A DNA stretch of 36,742 bases from Oscillospiraceae bacterium (GTDB taxonomy: Bacteria; Bacillota; Clostridia; UBA1381; UBA9506), in NCBI GenBank assembly GCA_015068555.1, contig SVKI01000014.1, positions 1 through 36,742 on the forward strand, in the 5' to 3' direction. The notes below the pieces were generated by a model. It worked only from the letters and a program-made list of their open reading frames with translations. It was not told where the DNA came from and did no database searches. The position numbers were made by a program, and so were the translations under genes. Shown piece by piece: positions 9,170-16,742 of this stretch (its first letter is position 1; every line of letters starts with the position of its first letter).

Positions 9170-9661
9170 TTAATCGAAATATGCCATCAGACCTTTTAAA
9201 AAGTTAGCTGTTTGGCTAAAGAACGAAAAGCCGTTTTCGGCCGTCCGCTCCACGTAATCAACCTGATCAATGTTGATATATACCGTCTGGTGTTTTTCGG
9301 CGGGGAGCATCCGCAACTCGTTGCGGGCGATGCTTTCCACCTTATCAAGGTCTAAAGAACGGTCAATTTCAAATTGTAATTTTTCGTTGGAGGCAATTAA
9401 AGCTTCCAACTCGCTTTGTTTTTTTTCTATCGTGGCGGTTTTATCAGTCAGCATAACACCGCGTAGCAGGACAATGAACGCAAAGGCGACTACCAACATG
9501 ATTTTGGAAATGCCGGCAAGACGGTTGCGTCTGACGGCGGTGCGTTCCGGCTTGTTTGATACCTTAATTCTGACATTAGAGGAGGTTTGCGGGAATGCAG
9601 AAGGATATGTTGTGCGAACGGCGTTGTCATAGTCGTAGGCTAAATTGGCTCTTGTGTTCAA
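9170..9661 (-). CDS. ftsL: FtsL-like septum formation initiator protein
   Basis: Small bitopic divisome protein, typically partnered with DivIC and DivIB/FtsQ to activate the FtsW-PBP pair. The 163-residue product has a long basic cytoplasmic N-terminus (1-50), one membrane span about 52-70 (IMLVVAFAFIVLLRGVML), and an extracellular coiled coil (KTATIEKKQSELEALIASNE) before the short conserved stretch VESIARNELRMLPAE. Sequence conservation in this family is low, so the call rests on architecture and on position between rsmH and the PBP gene. The start is TTG at 9661, with GAGGAG about 9 bases upstream. Confidence 0.88.
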   Translation of the reverse strand: MNTRANLAYDYDNAVRTTYPSAFPQTSSNVRIKVSNKPERTAVRRNRLAGISKIMLVVAFAFIVLLRGVMLTDKTATIEKKQSELEALIASNEKLQFEIDRSLDLDKVESIARNELRMLPAEKHQTVYINIDQVDYVERTAENGFSFFSQTANFLKGLMAYFD

Positions 9662-9694
9662 CTGTACTCACTCCTCTTCGTAATACTTATATTT

Positions 9695-10645
9695 TTAAAG
9701 ATTCTTTTCAAACACTCTGAGTTTTGCGCTTCTTGCGCGGGGGTTGGCTTCAAGTTCGTGCTCGTCCGGCAAGATAGGCTTTCGTGTGATGACCTTGCCG
9801 ACGCTTTTTTGGCCGCAAATGCAAATGGGATAATCGGGAGGGCAAGTGCAACCCTTTTCCAACTCTCGAAATGCGGTTTTAACAATTCTGTCTTCTAAAG
9901 AATGGAAGGTGATAATAGCTAATCGTCCGCCGGGGACTAAGCTGTCAGCAAAATCGGTAACGGCTTGTTTTAAACCACCAAGTTCATTGTTAACTTCTAT
10001 GCGGATGGCCTGAAAGGTTCGTTTGGCGGGGTGGGGGCCATCCTTGCGTGCGCTTTTGGGCACAGCTTTTTTAATGACTTCGACCAGTTGGCCGGTTGTT
10101 GTAATGGGGGATTGCTCACGTTCGGTTGCAATAAATGCAGCAATGCGCTTGGCCCAACGTTCTTCACCGTAAGAAAAAATTATGTCAGACAATTTTTCTT
10201 CACTGTAGGTATTGACCACATCATAAGCACTCAGTACATCGTTAGGATTCATGCGCATATCAAGTGGCGCATCATGCATGTACGAAAAGCCGCGGGAAGC
10301 TTCGTCCAGTTGATGGGAGGAAACACCTAAATCGAGTAAGGCACCATCTAACCCGCTAATTTGAAGCTCCTGCAAAACAGTTTTAACATCAAAAAAGTTG
10401 CGGTTGACCAAGGTAATCCGCTCGCCGAAAACGGAGAGACGCTCGCCGGAAACGGCGATTGCTGAAGGGTCACGATCGAAACCGATCAAGCGACCGTTTT
10501 TCAAATGGCGGGCGATTTCGCTGCTGTGACCTGCGCCGCCTAAGGTGCCGTCGGCATATATGCCGTTTTCTTTTATGCACAGAGCCTGCAGACAGGCATC
10601 CAGCATAACCGGAACATGGTGAAACTGAATGGTTGCTTCTGTCAT
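9695..10645 (-). CDS. rsmH: 16S rRNA (cytosine1402-N4)-methyltransferase RsmH
   Basis: SAM-dependent methyltransferase that modifies C1402 in the decoding centre of 16S rRNA. The 316-residue length is typical. The N-terminus HHVPVMLDACLQAL is diagnostic, and the SAM-binding loop is YADGTLGGAGHSSEIA. Further conserved blocks are LLDLGVSSHQLDEASRGFSY, RTFQAIRIEVNNEL and TFHSLEDRIVK. A C-terminal cysteine cluster, CTCPPDYPICICG, is also family-typical. The start ATG overlaps the mraZ stop in ATGA, so the two are translationally coupled at the head of the dcw operon. Confidence 0.97.
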   Translation of the reverse strand: MTEATIQFHHVPVMLDACLQALCIKENGIYADGTLGGAGHSSEIARHLKNGRLIGFDRDPSAIAVSGERLSVFGERITLVNRNFFDVKTVLQELQISGLDGALLDLGVSSHQLDEASRGFSYMHDAPLDMRMNPNDVLSAYDVVNTYSEEKLSDIIFSYGEERWAKRIAAFIATEREQSPITTTGQLVEVIKKAVPKSARKDGPHPAKRTFQAIRIEVNNELGGLKQAVTDFADSLVPGGRLAIITFHSLEDRIVKTAFRELEKGCTCPPDYPICICGQKSVGKVITRKPILPDEHELEANPRARSAKLRVFEKNL

Positions 10646-11073
10646 ATGCCTAACAGCTCCATTTTTTCAGATAGTTCTTCGGGACTAAAAGAATCAAGAC
10701 CGTGTGTATCCTGCCAGGAATCACTGTTCCACAACTCCACGCGGTTAGATGCGCCGACTACGGTGACCTCCTTGGTCAGGCCGGCGTAGGTGCGAAGGTT
10801 TTGCGGAATCATAATGCGGCCCTGTTTATCAGGTTCGCACTCGCTGGCGCGGGCAAAGAAAAACCGCGCAAATCGACGTGCATCTTTATTGGCGATAGAT
10901 ACAGCATCCAATTTTGCCTTTAAACGGTCGAATTCTTCATACGGAAAGATGAAAAGACAGTTATCGAGGCCCAGAGTGATAATAAAGGTATCACCCAAAT
11001 CGTCGCGGAACTTTGCCGGAACGAACATTCTGCCTTTTGCGTCAACCGTGTGTTGATATTCGCCGATAAACAT
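10642..11073 (-). CDS. mraZ: Transcriptional regulator MraZ
   Basis: DNA-binding protein of the AbrB fold that in other bacteria represses its own dcw operon by binding short direct repeats at the mraZ promoter. The product has 143 residues, the family's usual size, with two SpoVT/AbrB modules: VDAKGRMFVPAKFRDDLG (about 11-28) and PDKQGRIMIPQNLR. The open frame continues 17 codons upstream to 11124, but ATG at 11071-11073 begins MFIGEYQHTVDAKGR, the canonical N-terminus. The Shine-Dalgarno is weak (GGTG about 7 bases upstream). Candidate MraZ boxes lie in its leader at 11138-11167. Confidence 0.96.
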   Translation of the reverse strand: MFIGEYQHTVDAKGRMFVPAKFRDDLGDTFIITLGLDNCLFIFPYEEFDRLKAKLDAVSIANKDARRFARFFFARASECEPDKQGRIMIPQNLRTYAGLTKEVTVVGASNRVELWNSDSWQDTHGLDSFSPEELSEKMELLGI

Positions 11074-11137
11074 ACTTTTCACCACTCTTTCTGCTACTGA
11101 TTTTTGCGTAATAAATCGATGCAAAAAACATTTTTTA

Positions 11138-11167
11138 AACCATTTCGCACCACTTTACACCATTTTT
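11138..11167 (-). promoter_or_regulatory. Candidate MraZ operator: three direct repeats with 10-bp period
   Basis: On the minus strand, downstream of the mraZ -10 box, stand three tandem units TGGTGTAAAG, TGGTGCGAAA and TGGTTTAAAA. On the plus strand the shared CCA falls at 11140, 11150 and 11160, exactly one helical turn apart. Known MraZ sites are TGG-type or AAAGTGK repeats spaced 10 bp at the mraZ promoter. The match in spacing, core and location supports MraZ autoregulation, but binding itself is inferred. Confidence 0.7.
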
Positions 11168-11172
11168 ATTTA

Positions 11173-11201
11173 ATTGTACTCCATTTTTGCTCATTTTGCA
11201 A
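11173..11201 (-). promoter_or_regulatory. Sigma-A-type promoter of the dcw operon
   Basis: Read on the minus strand, TTGCAA (11196-11201) is followed by a 17-base spacer and TACAAT (11173-11178). Transcription would start near 11166, about 95 bases before the mraZ ATG and within the MraZ-box array. No other good promoter was seen upstream of mraZ. Confidence 0.7.
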
Positions 11202-11331
11202 GCTTTTTTGCAAAAAAAATTTAATTTTTTTGAAATGGAATTGCAACATACAAGATATAGTATGCGCGTTAAAAAAACCACAATATTTTCTATGGTTTTA
11301 TAGAGAATTTTTTGCGATTTTGCATGCGCGA

Positions 11332-11360
11332 TTGACAAACAAAATGGTTTTGTGTATAAT
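11332..11360 (+). promoter_or_regulatory. Consensus sigma-A promoter for the SLH-domain gene
   Basis: TTGACA (11332-11337), 17-base spacer, TATAAT (11355-11360): a perfect match to the vegetative consensus, diverging from the dcw promoter about 130 bases away. It predicts a leader of roughly 35 bases before the ATG at 11403 and strong constitutive expression. The A/T-rich stretch between the two promoters (11202-11331) shows no other feature. Confidence 0.85.
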
Positions 11361-11402
11361 AATGGAAAAAGTAAGTCTATTATTAAGGAAGGGGTTTTTA
11401 AA

Positions 11403-12440
11403 ATGAAAAAATTTTTAAGTATGCTTTTGGTGTGTGTTTTGCTATGCATATCGGCGGTAGGTGTTTTTGCTGAAGATGTGTTAAGTGATGCAGACATTGA
11501 AGCCGGCATTATGTTGATTGATGAGGCGGCCGAAGCAGAGGAAGAGGCACTATCCGTTTTGTCTGTTTTAGGTATAGACAAGGCAGAGGTAAAAAGCATT
11601 ACTTTCTCTAAAGGAGATCGTGGTTATACCACAGAGGAACCGTCAATTATTGAACTGTTTTTTGAGTTTGCCGGAGCCATTGATCTGGTTCTGCTAGAGG
11701 AATCCTTGGAATTGGAAGAAGGCGGTTATCATGTTATGCTGGAAACAGTTTCCGGCGATTTACCATCGATCTATGTATCTCCTGATGGCTATGCGGATGT
11801 ATTGGATATGGATACGATCAGCGAGCCTCATGGTGGCACCTATCAGCTAACAGAACCGCTTGTTGTTTTAGAACTTTTAAAAATCTTTTTACCTGAAGAA
11901 GGTGAGATGGTTGCGGTTTCTGAGTGGGCCTATGAAATCATTGGCCGAGCCTACAGTGAAGGATTTATTCCGATGGATTTTGCCGTGGTAGATTACACTT
12001 TGCCGATTAACCGGGAAGATTTTTGCAAACTGGCTTCTGTGATGCTTGCTAAATGTGGCGTATCTAAGGATGTAACCGGCAAAAATCCGTTTACCGATAC
12101 AAACAGCGAGGTGGCAATTGAACTATTTGAGTTAGGGATTATCAAGGGTAAAAGCGAAACAGAATTTGCGCCGGCTGATGTGTTGACCCGCGAAGAGGCT
12201 GCTACTATTTTGTGCAGAATGGCTGCTTTATTGGGCGATGAAACAAAACCTGCAGAAGATGTTTTGTATGCTGATGATACAGCTATTTCCGACTGGGCAA
12301 AAGATAGCGTGTATGTGATGCGTGCATTAGGCGTTATGCAGGGCACAAGTGAAACAGAGTTCGCGCCAAAAATGCAGTATACAGCAGAACAGGCTGTTGC
12401 TACGATGCTCAGACTGTATGATACATTGCAGGCAGAATAA
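11403..12440 (+). CDS. Secreted SLH-domain protein of unknown function
   Basis: Predicted surface protein of 345 residues. It has a signal peptide (MKKFLSMLLVCVLLC..., cleavage probably after VFA near 23). A mostly acidic region follows (about 24-165) that I do not recognise. The C-terminal half (about 170-345) resembles three S-layer homology repeats, with repeated WA, G-I-x-x-G and R-E-E/Q-x-A-x-x-L elements such as ADVLTREEAATILCRMA. SLH repeats usually hold proteins non-covalently to pyruvylated wall polymers, so this is probably cell-wall attached. ATG at 11403 is chosen over an upstream in-frame ATG (11352, inside the -10 region) because GGAAGGGG precedes it and it opens the signal peptide. 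It stands alone between its own promoter and a terminator. Confidence 0.85.
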   Translation: MKKFLSMLLVCVLLCISAVGVFAEDVLSDADIEAGIMLIDEAAEAEEEALSVLSVLGIDKAEVKSITFSKGDRGYTTEEPSIIELFFEFAGAIDLVLLEESLELEEGGYHVMLETVSGDLPSIYVSPDGYADVLDMDTISEPHGGTYQLTEPLVVLELLKIFLPEEGEMVAVSEWAYEIIGRAYSEGFIPMDFAVVDYTLPINREDFCKLASVMLAKCGVSKDVTGKNPFTDTNSEVAIELFELGIIKGKSETEFAPADVLTREEAATILCRMAALLGDETKPAEDVLYADDTAISDWAKDSVYVMRALGVMQGTSETEFAPKMQYTAEQAVATMLRLYDTLQAE

Positions 12441-12456
12441 CAGGATTATGTGTTGC

Positions 12457-12489
12457 AAAAAGGCTGTAGCAGGATGCTACAGCCTTTTT
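12457..12489 (+). terminator. Rho-independent terminator after the SLH gene
   Basis: Perfect 10-bp stem GGCTGTAGCA / TGCTACAGCC (12462-12471, 12475-12484) with a GGA loop, an A-tract before and a run of five T after it. It closes the single-gene SLH transcript. A-runs on the other side could allow weak reverse function. Confidence 0.92.
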
Positions 12490-12557
12490 GTATATCGTAA
12501 GTAAACGGTGAAGCAAGACAGAAAAATACATATTAGAGAAAAAATGAAAATTATTTC

Positions 12558-12586
12558 TTGCTTCTGGATGAAAAAGGTGATACAAT
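12558..12586 (+). promoter_or_regulatory. Predicted promoter of the mnmG-led housekeeping run
   Basis: TTGCTT (12558-12563), 17-base spacer, TACAAT (12581-12586). A transcript would carry about 95 bases of leader before the mnmG ATG at 12686. That leader holds a small inverted repeat (CCTGC...GCAGG around 12641-12660), which may be chance. Confidence 0.6.
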
Positions 12587-12685
12587 ATAATAGAATGCCT
12601 GTGTCTTGCTCTGTTGTATCAGGCGTTTAGCTGTCAACCTGCTGTCACAAAGGCAGGAACATATAGTTTGTTAGGAAGTTTGATT

Positions 12686-14593
12686 ATGAACGAAACAATA
12701 ACTTTACCGGAGGGAGCGGTTTACTACGGCGGTCACTACGATGTGGTGGTCATCGGCGGTGGTCATGCCGGTTGTGAGGCAGCGCTTGCCAGCAGCCGTT
12801 TAGGCATGCAAACCATCCTTTTTGCCATTAATTTAGACACCATTGCCAACATGCCCTGTAACCCTTCTATCGGCGGTACGGCCAAGGGTCATCTCGTGCG
12901 TGAAATCGATGCATTGGGGGGCGAAATGGGTCGCGTGGCAGACCAAACATTTTTGCAGTCGCGCATTTTAAACAGGGGAAAGGGTCCTGCCGTGTACTCG
13001 TTGCGTGTGCAATCTGACCGCCGTGCCTATCAGGCGGCGATGAAGCATGTTTTAGAGCAAACAGATAACCTCGATGTGAAGCAGGCAGAGGTAACAAAAC
13101 TGCATGTGAAAGATGGCCATGTAGAGGGTGTGACGATTCATACAGGGGCTTATTACACGGCTTCTTGCGTGATTTTAGCAACCGGTACCTTTTTAAAGGG
13201 AAGAATCATCATTGGCGATGTTTCGTACAGCGGTGGACCGGATGGCTTGTTCCCCGCCAACAGCTTATCGGAAAGTTTATTAGATTGCGGGGTTCAGTTG
13301 CGTCGCTTTAAAACAGGAACGCCTGCCCGCGTGAACAGAAAGAGTATTGATTTTTCGAAGATGGAAGAGCAATTGGGCGATGAAGTGATTACGCCGTTTT
13401 CGTTTGAAACGAAGGATCCCGGCGTTAATAAAGTAAGCTGCCATTTGACGTATACAAATGCGCAGACCCATCAGGTGATTCGTGATAATTTGCACCGTTC
13501 GCCTTTATATGGCGGTAAAATTGAGGGGATCGGCCCTAGGTATTGCCCGTCGATTGAGGATAAGGTGGTTCGTTTTGCAGATAAAGAGCGCCATCAGGTG
13601 TTTATTGAGCCCATGGGCGAGAACACCGAGGAAATGTATGTGCAGGGCATGTCGAGCAGCTTGCCGGAGGATGTACAGCTGGCTATGTTGCGCACCATCA
13701 GCGGCCTTGAAAATGTGAAAATGATGCGAACGGCTTATGCCATAGAATATGACTGCATCGACCCGACCTCGCTTTTACCTACGCTTGAATTTAAGCAAAT
13801 CCGCGGCCTTTACGGCGCCGGCCAGTTTAACGGCAGTTCCGGCTATGAAGAAGCGGCCGCCCAGGGCCTTGTGGCAGGTGTCAATGCCGCTTTGAAATTG
13901 CAGGGTAAGGAACCCTTGGTGCTTGACCGTTCCGGCAGCTATATCGGCACGTTGGTGGATGATTTGGTCACAAAGGGAACGCCTGAACCTTACCGAATGA
14001 TGACCTCGCGCTCAGAATATCGCCTGTTGCTACGGCAGGATAATGCCGATTTGCGTTTGACGCCGATTGGCTATAAAATCGGACTTATCAGTGCAGAACG
14101 ATATGAACGGTTCTTGCAGAAAAAAGCGGCTATTGAAGAAGAAATAAGCCGCCTGCAGGGTATTGTGGTTCCGCCTTCTGATACGGTTTTAGAATTTTTA
14201 AAAAATCATGGTTCAGCCACGATTACAACGGGCATTCGAATGAGCGATTTGCTCAAACGCCCTGAATTTACATATGAAATGCTGGCTGAGCTGGATGCAG
14301 AAAGACCGCATCTTACGCCGACAGAAGCTGAACAGGTGGAAATTCAGATTAAATATGAGGGCTACATCAACCGTCAGCTCAGGCAGGTAGAAGCCTTCCG
14401 GCGCATGGAAGACAAGCTGTTAGACGAGAATTTAGATTATGATAAAATCGACGGTTTGCGCATTGAAGCGCGCCAGAAACTGGCTAAAATCAAGCCGCGC
14501 TCGGTGGGACAGGCCAGTCGTATTTCAGGCGTGAGCCCGGCAGATATTTCAGTTTTGCTGATTTACCTTGAGCAGCAAAAGCTGCATCATTAA
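12686..14593 (+). CDS. mnmG: tRNA uridine-5-carboxymethylaminomethyl modification enzyme MnmG (GidA)
   Basis: FAD-dependent protein that, with MnmE, installs the cmnm5 group on the wobble uridine of several tRNAs. About 635 residues, normal length. The N-terminal Rossmann motif is [20 protein letters not shown], followed by [10 protein letters not shown] and [15 protein letters not shown], which carries the conserved catalytic-region cysteine. The C-terminal helical domain includes YEGYINRQ and [30 protein letters not shown] at 12686 is preferred over one 24 codons earlier because AGGAAG precedes it and the family's N-terminus begins near here. mnmE is not adjacent, so this copy is separated from the mnmE-mnmG arrangement common near the origin in Firmicutes. 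Confidence 0.97.
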   Translation: MNETITLPEGAVYYGGHYDVVVIGGGHAGCEAALASSRLGMQTILFAINLDTIANMPCNPSIGGTAKGHLVREIDALGGEMGRVADQTFLQSRILNRGKGPAVYSLRVQSDRRAYQAAMKHVLEQTDNLDVKQAEVTKLHVKDGHVEGVTIHTGAYYTASCVILATGTFLKGRIIIGDVSYSGGPDGLFPANSLSESLLDCGVQLRRFKTGTPARVNRKSIDFSKMEEQLGDEVITPFSFETKDPGVNKVSCHLTYTNAQTHQVIRDNLHRSPLYGGKIEGIGPRYCPSIEDKVVRFADKERHQVFIEPMGENTEEMYVQGMSSSLPEDVQLAMLRTISGLENVKMMRTAYAIEYDCIDPTSLLPTLEFKQIRGLYGAGQFNGSSGYEEAAAQGLVAGVNAALKLQGKEPLVLDRSGSYIGTLVDDLVTKGTPEPYRMMTSRSEYRLLLRQDNADLRLTPIGYKIGLISAERYERFLQKKAAIEEEISRLQGIVVPPSDTVLEFLKNHGSATITTGIRMSDLLKRPEFTYEMLAELDAERPHLTPTEAEQVEIQIKYEGYINRQLRQVEAFRRMEDKLLDENLDYDKIDGLRIEARQKLAKIKPRSVGQASRISGVSPADISVLLIYLEQQKLHH

Positions 14594-14619
14594 TTTTTAA
14601 TAGTAAGAAGGTTGGTATC

Positions 14620-15504
14620 ATGAGTTCTGTTAAAAGCATGACCGGTTACGGTCGTTATGAAGTTTGTGATGCGCAGAAAAAGTTGGTTATTGATTTGCGC
14701 AGTGTGAATCACCGTTTTTGTGATATGACGGTTAAATTGCCGCGTGTGTATGCCTATATGGAAGAAAAAATTAAAGATTATGTGGGCAAACGTGTGCGTC
14801 GCGGTAAGATTGACATTTCAGTTTATTTTGAGAGCTACACCGGGCAGAACAAAATTGTTTCATTAGATCTGCCTCTTTTGCACAGCTATCATGATGCGCT
14901 CAGTGCCATTCGTGAGGAATGCAGTATTGTGGCGCCGATTGGTCTTTCTGATCTGACTCGCTTTTCTGATATTTTTATCACCCATCAGGAAGAGCAGGAT
15001 CAGGATGCAATCTGGGAGATGGTGCTCGAAGGCCTAACTGCAGCCGTGGATGATTTTGAAGCCATGCGTGAGCGTGAAGGCGCCCGCCTGACCTGCGATT
15101 TGCGTCAGCATGCGGCTTCTGTTATGGCAGATCTGGCAAAAGTTGAGGAACTGGCACCCCGCGTGGTGGAAACCTATAGCGTTCGCCTGCGAGAACGCAT
15201 GAAAGAGCTTTTGCAGGATGTGCCTGTGGAAGAATCCCGTTTTATGACAGAGGTTGCCCTAATGGCTGATAAACTGTGCATTGATGAAGAAATTGTTCGT
15301 TTAAAGAGCCATTTTGAAGAACTTGAAAACATTTTAAGTGAAGCAGACGGCATTGGCCGCAAACTCGACTTTTTAATTCAGGAAATGAACCGTGAGGTGA
15401 ACACCATTGGCTCTAAGGCAAATGATTTGCAGATTGCCAAAATTGTGGTGAATATGAAAGCCGAGATTGAAAAACTACGCGAGCAGATTCAAAACATTGA
15501 ATAA
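14620..15504 (+). CDS. yicC: YicC/YloC family endoribonuclease
   Basis: Member of the YicC/YloC family, whose characterised members are endoribonucleases acting on RNA in the cytoplasm. The 294 residues match the family length. The N-terminus SMTGYGRYEV is the family hallmark, followed by the conserved SVNHRFCDMTVKLPR. The C-terminal block GRKLDFLIQEMNREVNTIGSKAND with conserved acidic residues is also diagnostic. It follows mnmG by 26 bases with a purine-rich Shine-Dalgarno (AAGGTTGG) and leads the widely conserved yicC-remA-gmk-rpoZ cluster of Clostridia and Bacilli. Confidence 0.95.
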   Translation: MSSVKSMTGYGRYEVCDAQKKLVIDLRSVNHRFCDMTVKLPRVYAYMEEKIKDYVGKRVRRGKIDISVYFESYTGQNKIVSLDLPLLHSYHDALSAIREECSIVAPIGLSDLTRFSDIFITHQEEQDQDAIWEMVLEGLTAAVDDFEAMREREGARLTCDLRQHAASVMADLAKVEELAPRVVETYSVRLRERMKELLQDVPVEESRFMTEVALMADKLCIDEEIVRLKSHFEELENILSEADGIGRKLDFLIQEMNREVNTIGSKANDLQIAKIVVNMKAEIEKLREQIQNIE

Positions 15505-15523
15505 ATTAAGGAGGTAACCCCCA

Positions 15524-15799
15524 GTGAAGCTGATTAACATAGGTTTTGGAAACACCGTTTCATCTGACCGCATGGTAGCGGTTGTATCGCCTGAATCGGC
15601 GCCGATTAAGCGTATCATTCAGGAAGCGCGCGACAGAAGCATGCTGATTGATGCAACCTACGGCCGAAGGACGAGAGCTGTTGTGATTATGGATAGTGAC
15701 CACATCATTTTATCAGCGGTTCAACCTTCCACCGTTGCCAATCGCTTAAATGATAACGAAGAAGTGATAGATGATGAGGAGGTTGAAGACGATGAGTAG
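15524..15799 (+). CDS. remA: Extracellular matrix regulator RemA (DUF370)
   Basis: Small DNA-binding regulator, required for matrix and osmoprotection gene expression in Bacillus subtilis; its targets here are unknown. The 91 residues begin [20 protein letters not shown] from a GTG codon behind a strong AAGGAGGT site. The conserved core continues through [31 protein letters not shown]. The last dozen residues are almost all acidic ([13 protein letters not shown]). The end overlaps the gmk start by 8 bases, and the sequence coding the acidic tail also provides the gmk Shine-Dalgarno (GAGGAGG), so translation is likely coupled. Confidence 0.94.
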   Translation: MKLINIGFGNTVSSDRMVAVVSPESAPIKRIIQEARDRSMLIDATYGRRTRAVVIMDSDHIILSAVQPSTVANRLNDNEEVIDDEEVEDDE

Positions 15800-16400
15800 A
15801 GGCCTTCTGCTTGTGGTATCAGGCCCCTCCGGTGCCGGTAAGGGCACCATTTGCAAAGAGATTCTTGCAAAACGACCGGATTTGCAGCTTTCCGTCTCGG
15901 CGACAACCCGCAAGCCGAGAGAGGGAGAAGTTGACGGGAAAAGCTATTTCTTTCTGCAAGAAGAGACCTTCCGCAATATGATTGAGCAAGGCGAATTCAT
16001 TGAATGGGCAAGCTTTTGCCAAAATTATTACGGAACGCCGAAAAAGGCTGTGGAAGAGCAGCTAAAGGCCGGACATGATGTAATTTTAGAGATTGAAGTG
16101 CAGGGAGCGATGCAGGTGCGGAGTAAATTCCCTGAGGCCGTTTTCATTTTTGTGTTACCGCCTTCTATTGAAGAACTTAAAAACCGCATCATCGGGCGCG
16201 GTACCGAGGCCATGCATGTGATTGAAGAACGCATGGAGCGTGCCAAAAAGGAATTTGAACAGATCGATAAATATAACTACATCCTGTTAAATGATACGGT
16301 TGAAGCGGCAACGGAAAGATTGTCTGCTATAATTGACGCAGAAAAACTCAGAATTGAACGCAATGAAGAAACAATAAAACAATTTGTTAACAATAAATGA
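15792..16400 (+). CDS. gmk: Guanylate kinase
   Basis: Phosphorylates GMP to GDP with ATP, in purine nucleotide supply. About 202 residues. The P-loop is GPSGAGKGT (near 11-19), followed by the GMP-binding elements [19 protein letters not shown] and EFIEWA...YYGTPK, and the lid region [11 protein letters not shown] at 15792 is chosen over 15771 because GAGGAGG lies 9 bases before it and the family begins close to [11 protein letters not shown]. It overlaps remA and is 16 bases from rpoZ. Confidence 0.97.
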   Translation: MSRGLLLVVSGPSGAGKGTICKEILAKRPDLQLSVSATTRKPREGEVDGKSYFFLQEETFRNMIEQGEFIEWASFCQNYYGTPKKAVEEQLKAGHDVILEIEVQGAMQVRSKFPEAVFIFVLPPSIEELKNRIIGRGTEAMHVIEERMERAKKEFEQIDKYNYILLNDTVEAATERLSAIIDAEKLRIERNEETIKQFVNNK

Positions 16401-16416
16401 AAGGATTGATTGTACA

Positions 16417-16731
16417 ATGATGTTATATCCCTCTATTATGGAACTGATGGAAAAGGCCGGCAACCGTTATTCTTTGGTGATTGCAGCCTCTAAGCGTGCC
16501 AGAACCATTCTGGAAGAAAACAAAGGCGAAGACGGCAATTTAGACGGCGCAAGAAGCATCACAAAAGCAGTAGAAGAAATTGCTGGCGGCGACATGGTTG
16601 TTGTGAACGAAACCATAGAACAACAAAAGGAAAGAGAAGCAGAGGAAAAGGCCAAGGCAGACGCTTTGGAAGAAGCTGAAAAAGCAGACTACAGCGCAGA
16701 AGCAGAAGACGAAGAAGCGCAGGCTGAATAA
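16417..16731 (+). CDS. rpoZ: DNA-directed RNA polymerase omega subunit
   Basis: Small RNA polymerase subunit that helps fold and hold the beta-prime subunit. The product has 104 residues. The conserved part is N-terminal: MLYPSIMELMEKAGNRYSLV followed by AASKRAR and the later KAVEEIAGGDM. The C-terminal 35 residues are a Glu/Ala/Lys-rich low-complexity tail, longer than in minimal omegas and not conserved. Two adjacent ATGs (16417, 16420) are possible, with AAAGGA upstream. It follows gmk, as in most Firmicutes. Confidence 0.95.
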   Translation: MMLYPSIMELMEKAGNRYSLVIAASKRARTILEENKGEDGNLDGARSITKAVEEIAGGDMVVVNETIEQQKEREAEEKAKADALEEAEKADYSAEAEDEEAQAE

Positions 16732-16742
16732 GGGTGATAGGA

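Noticed and set aside
11135-11599. 154-codon minus-strand frame spanning the mraZ-SLH divergent region
   Set aside because: It runs through both predicted promoters and the SLH signal peptide, is Ser/Ala-rich then A/T-driven, and lacks a ribosome site.
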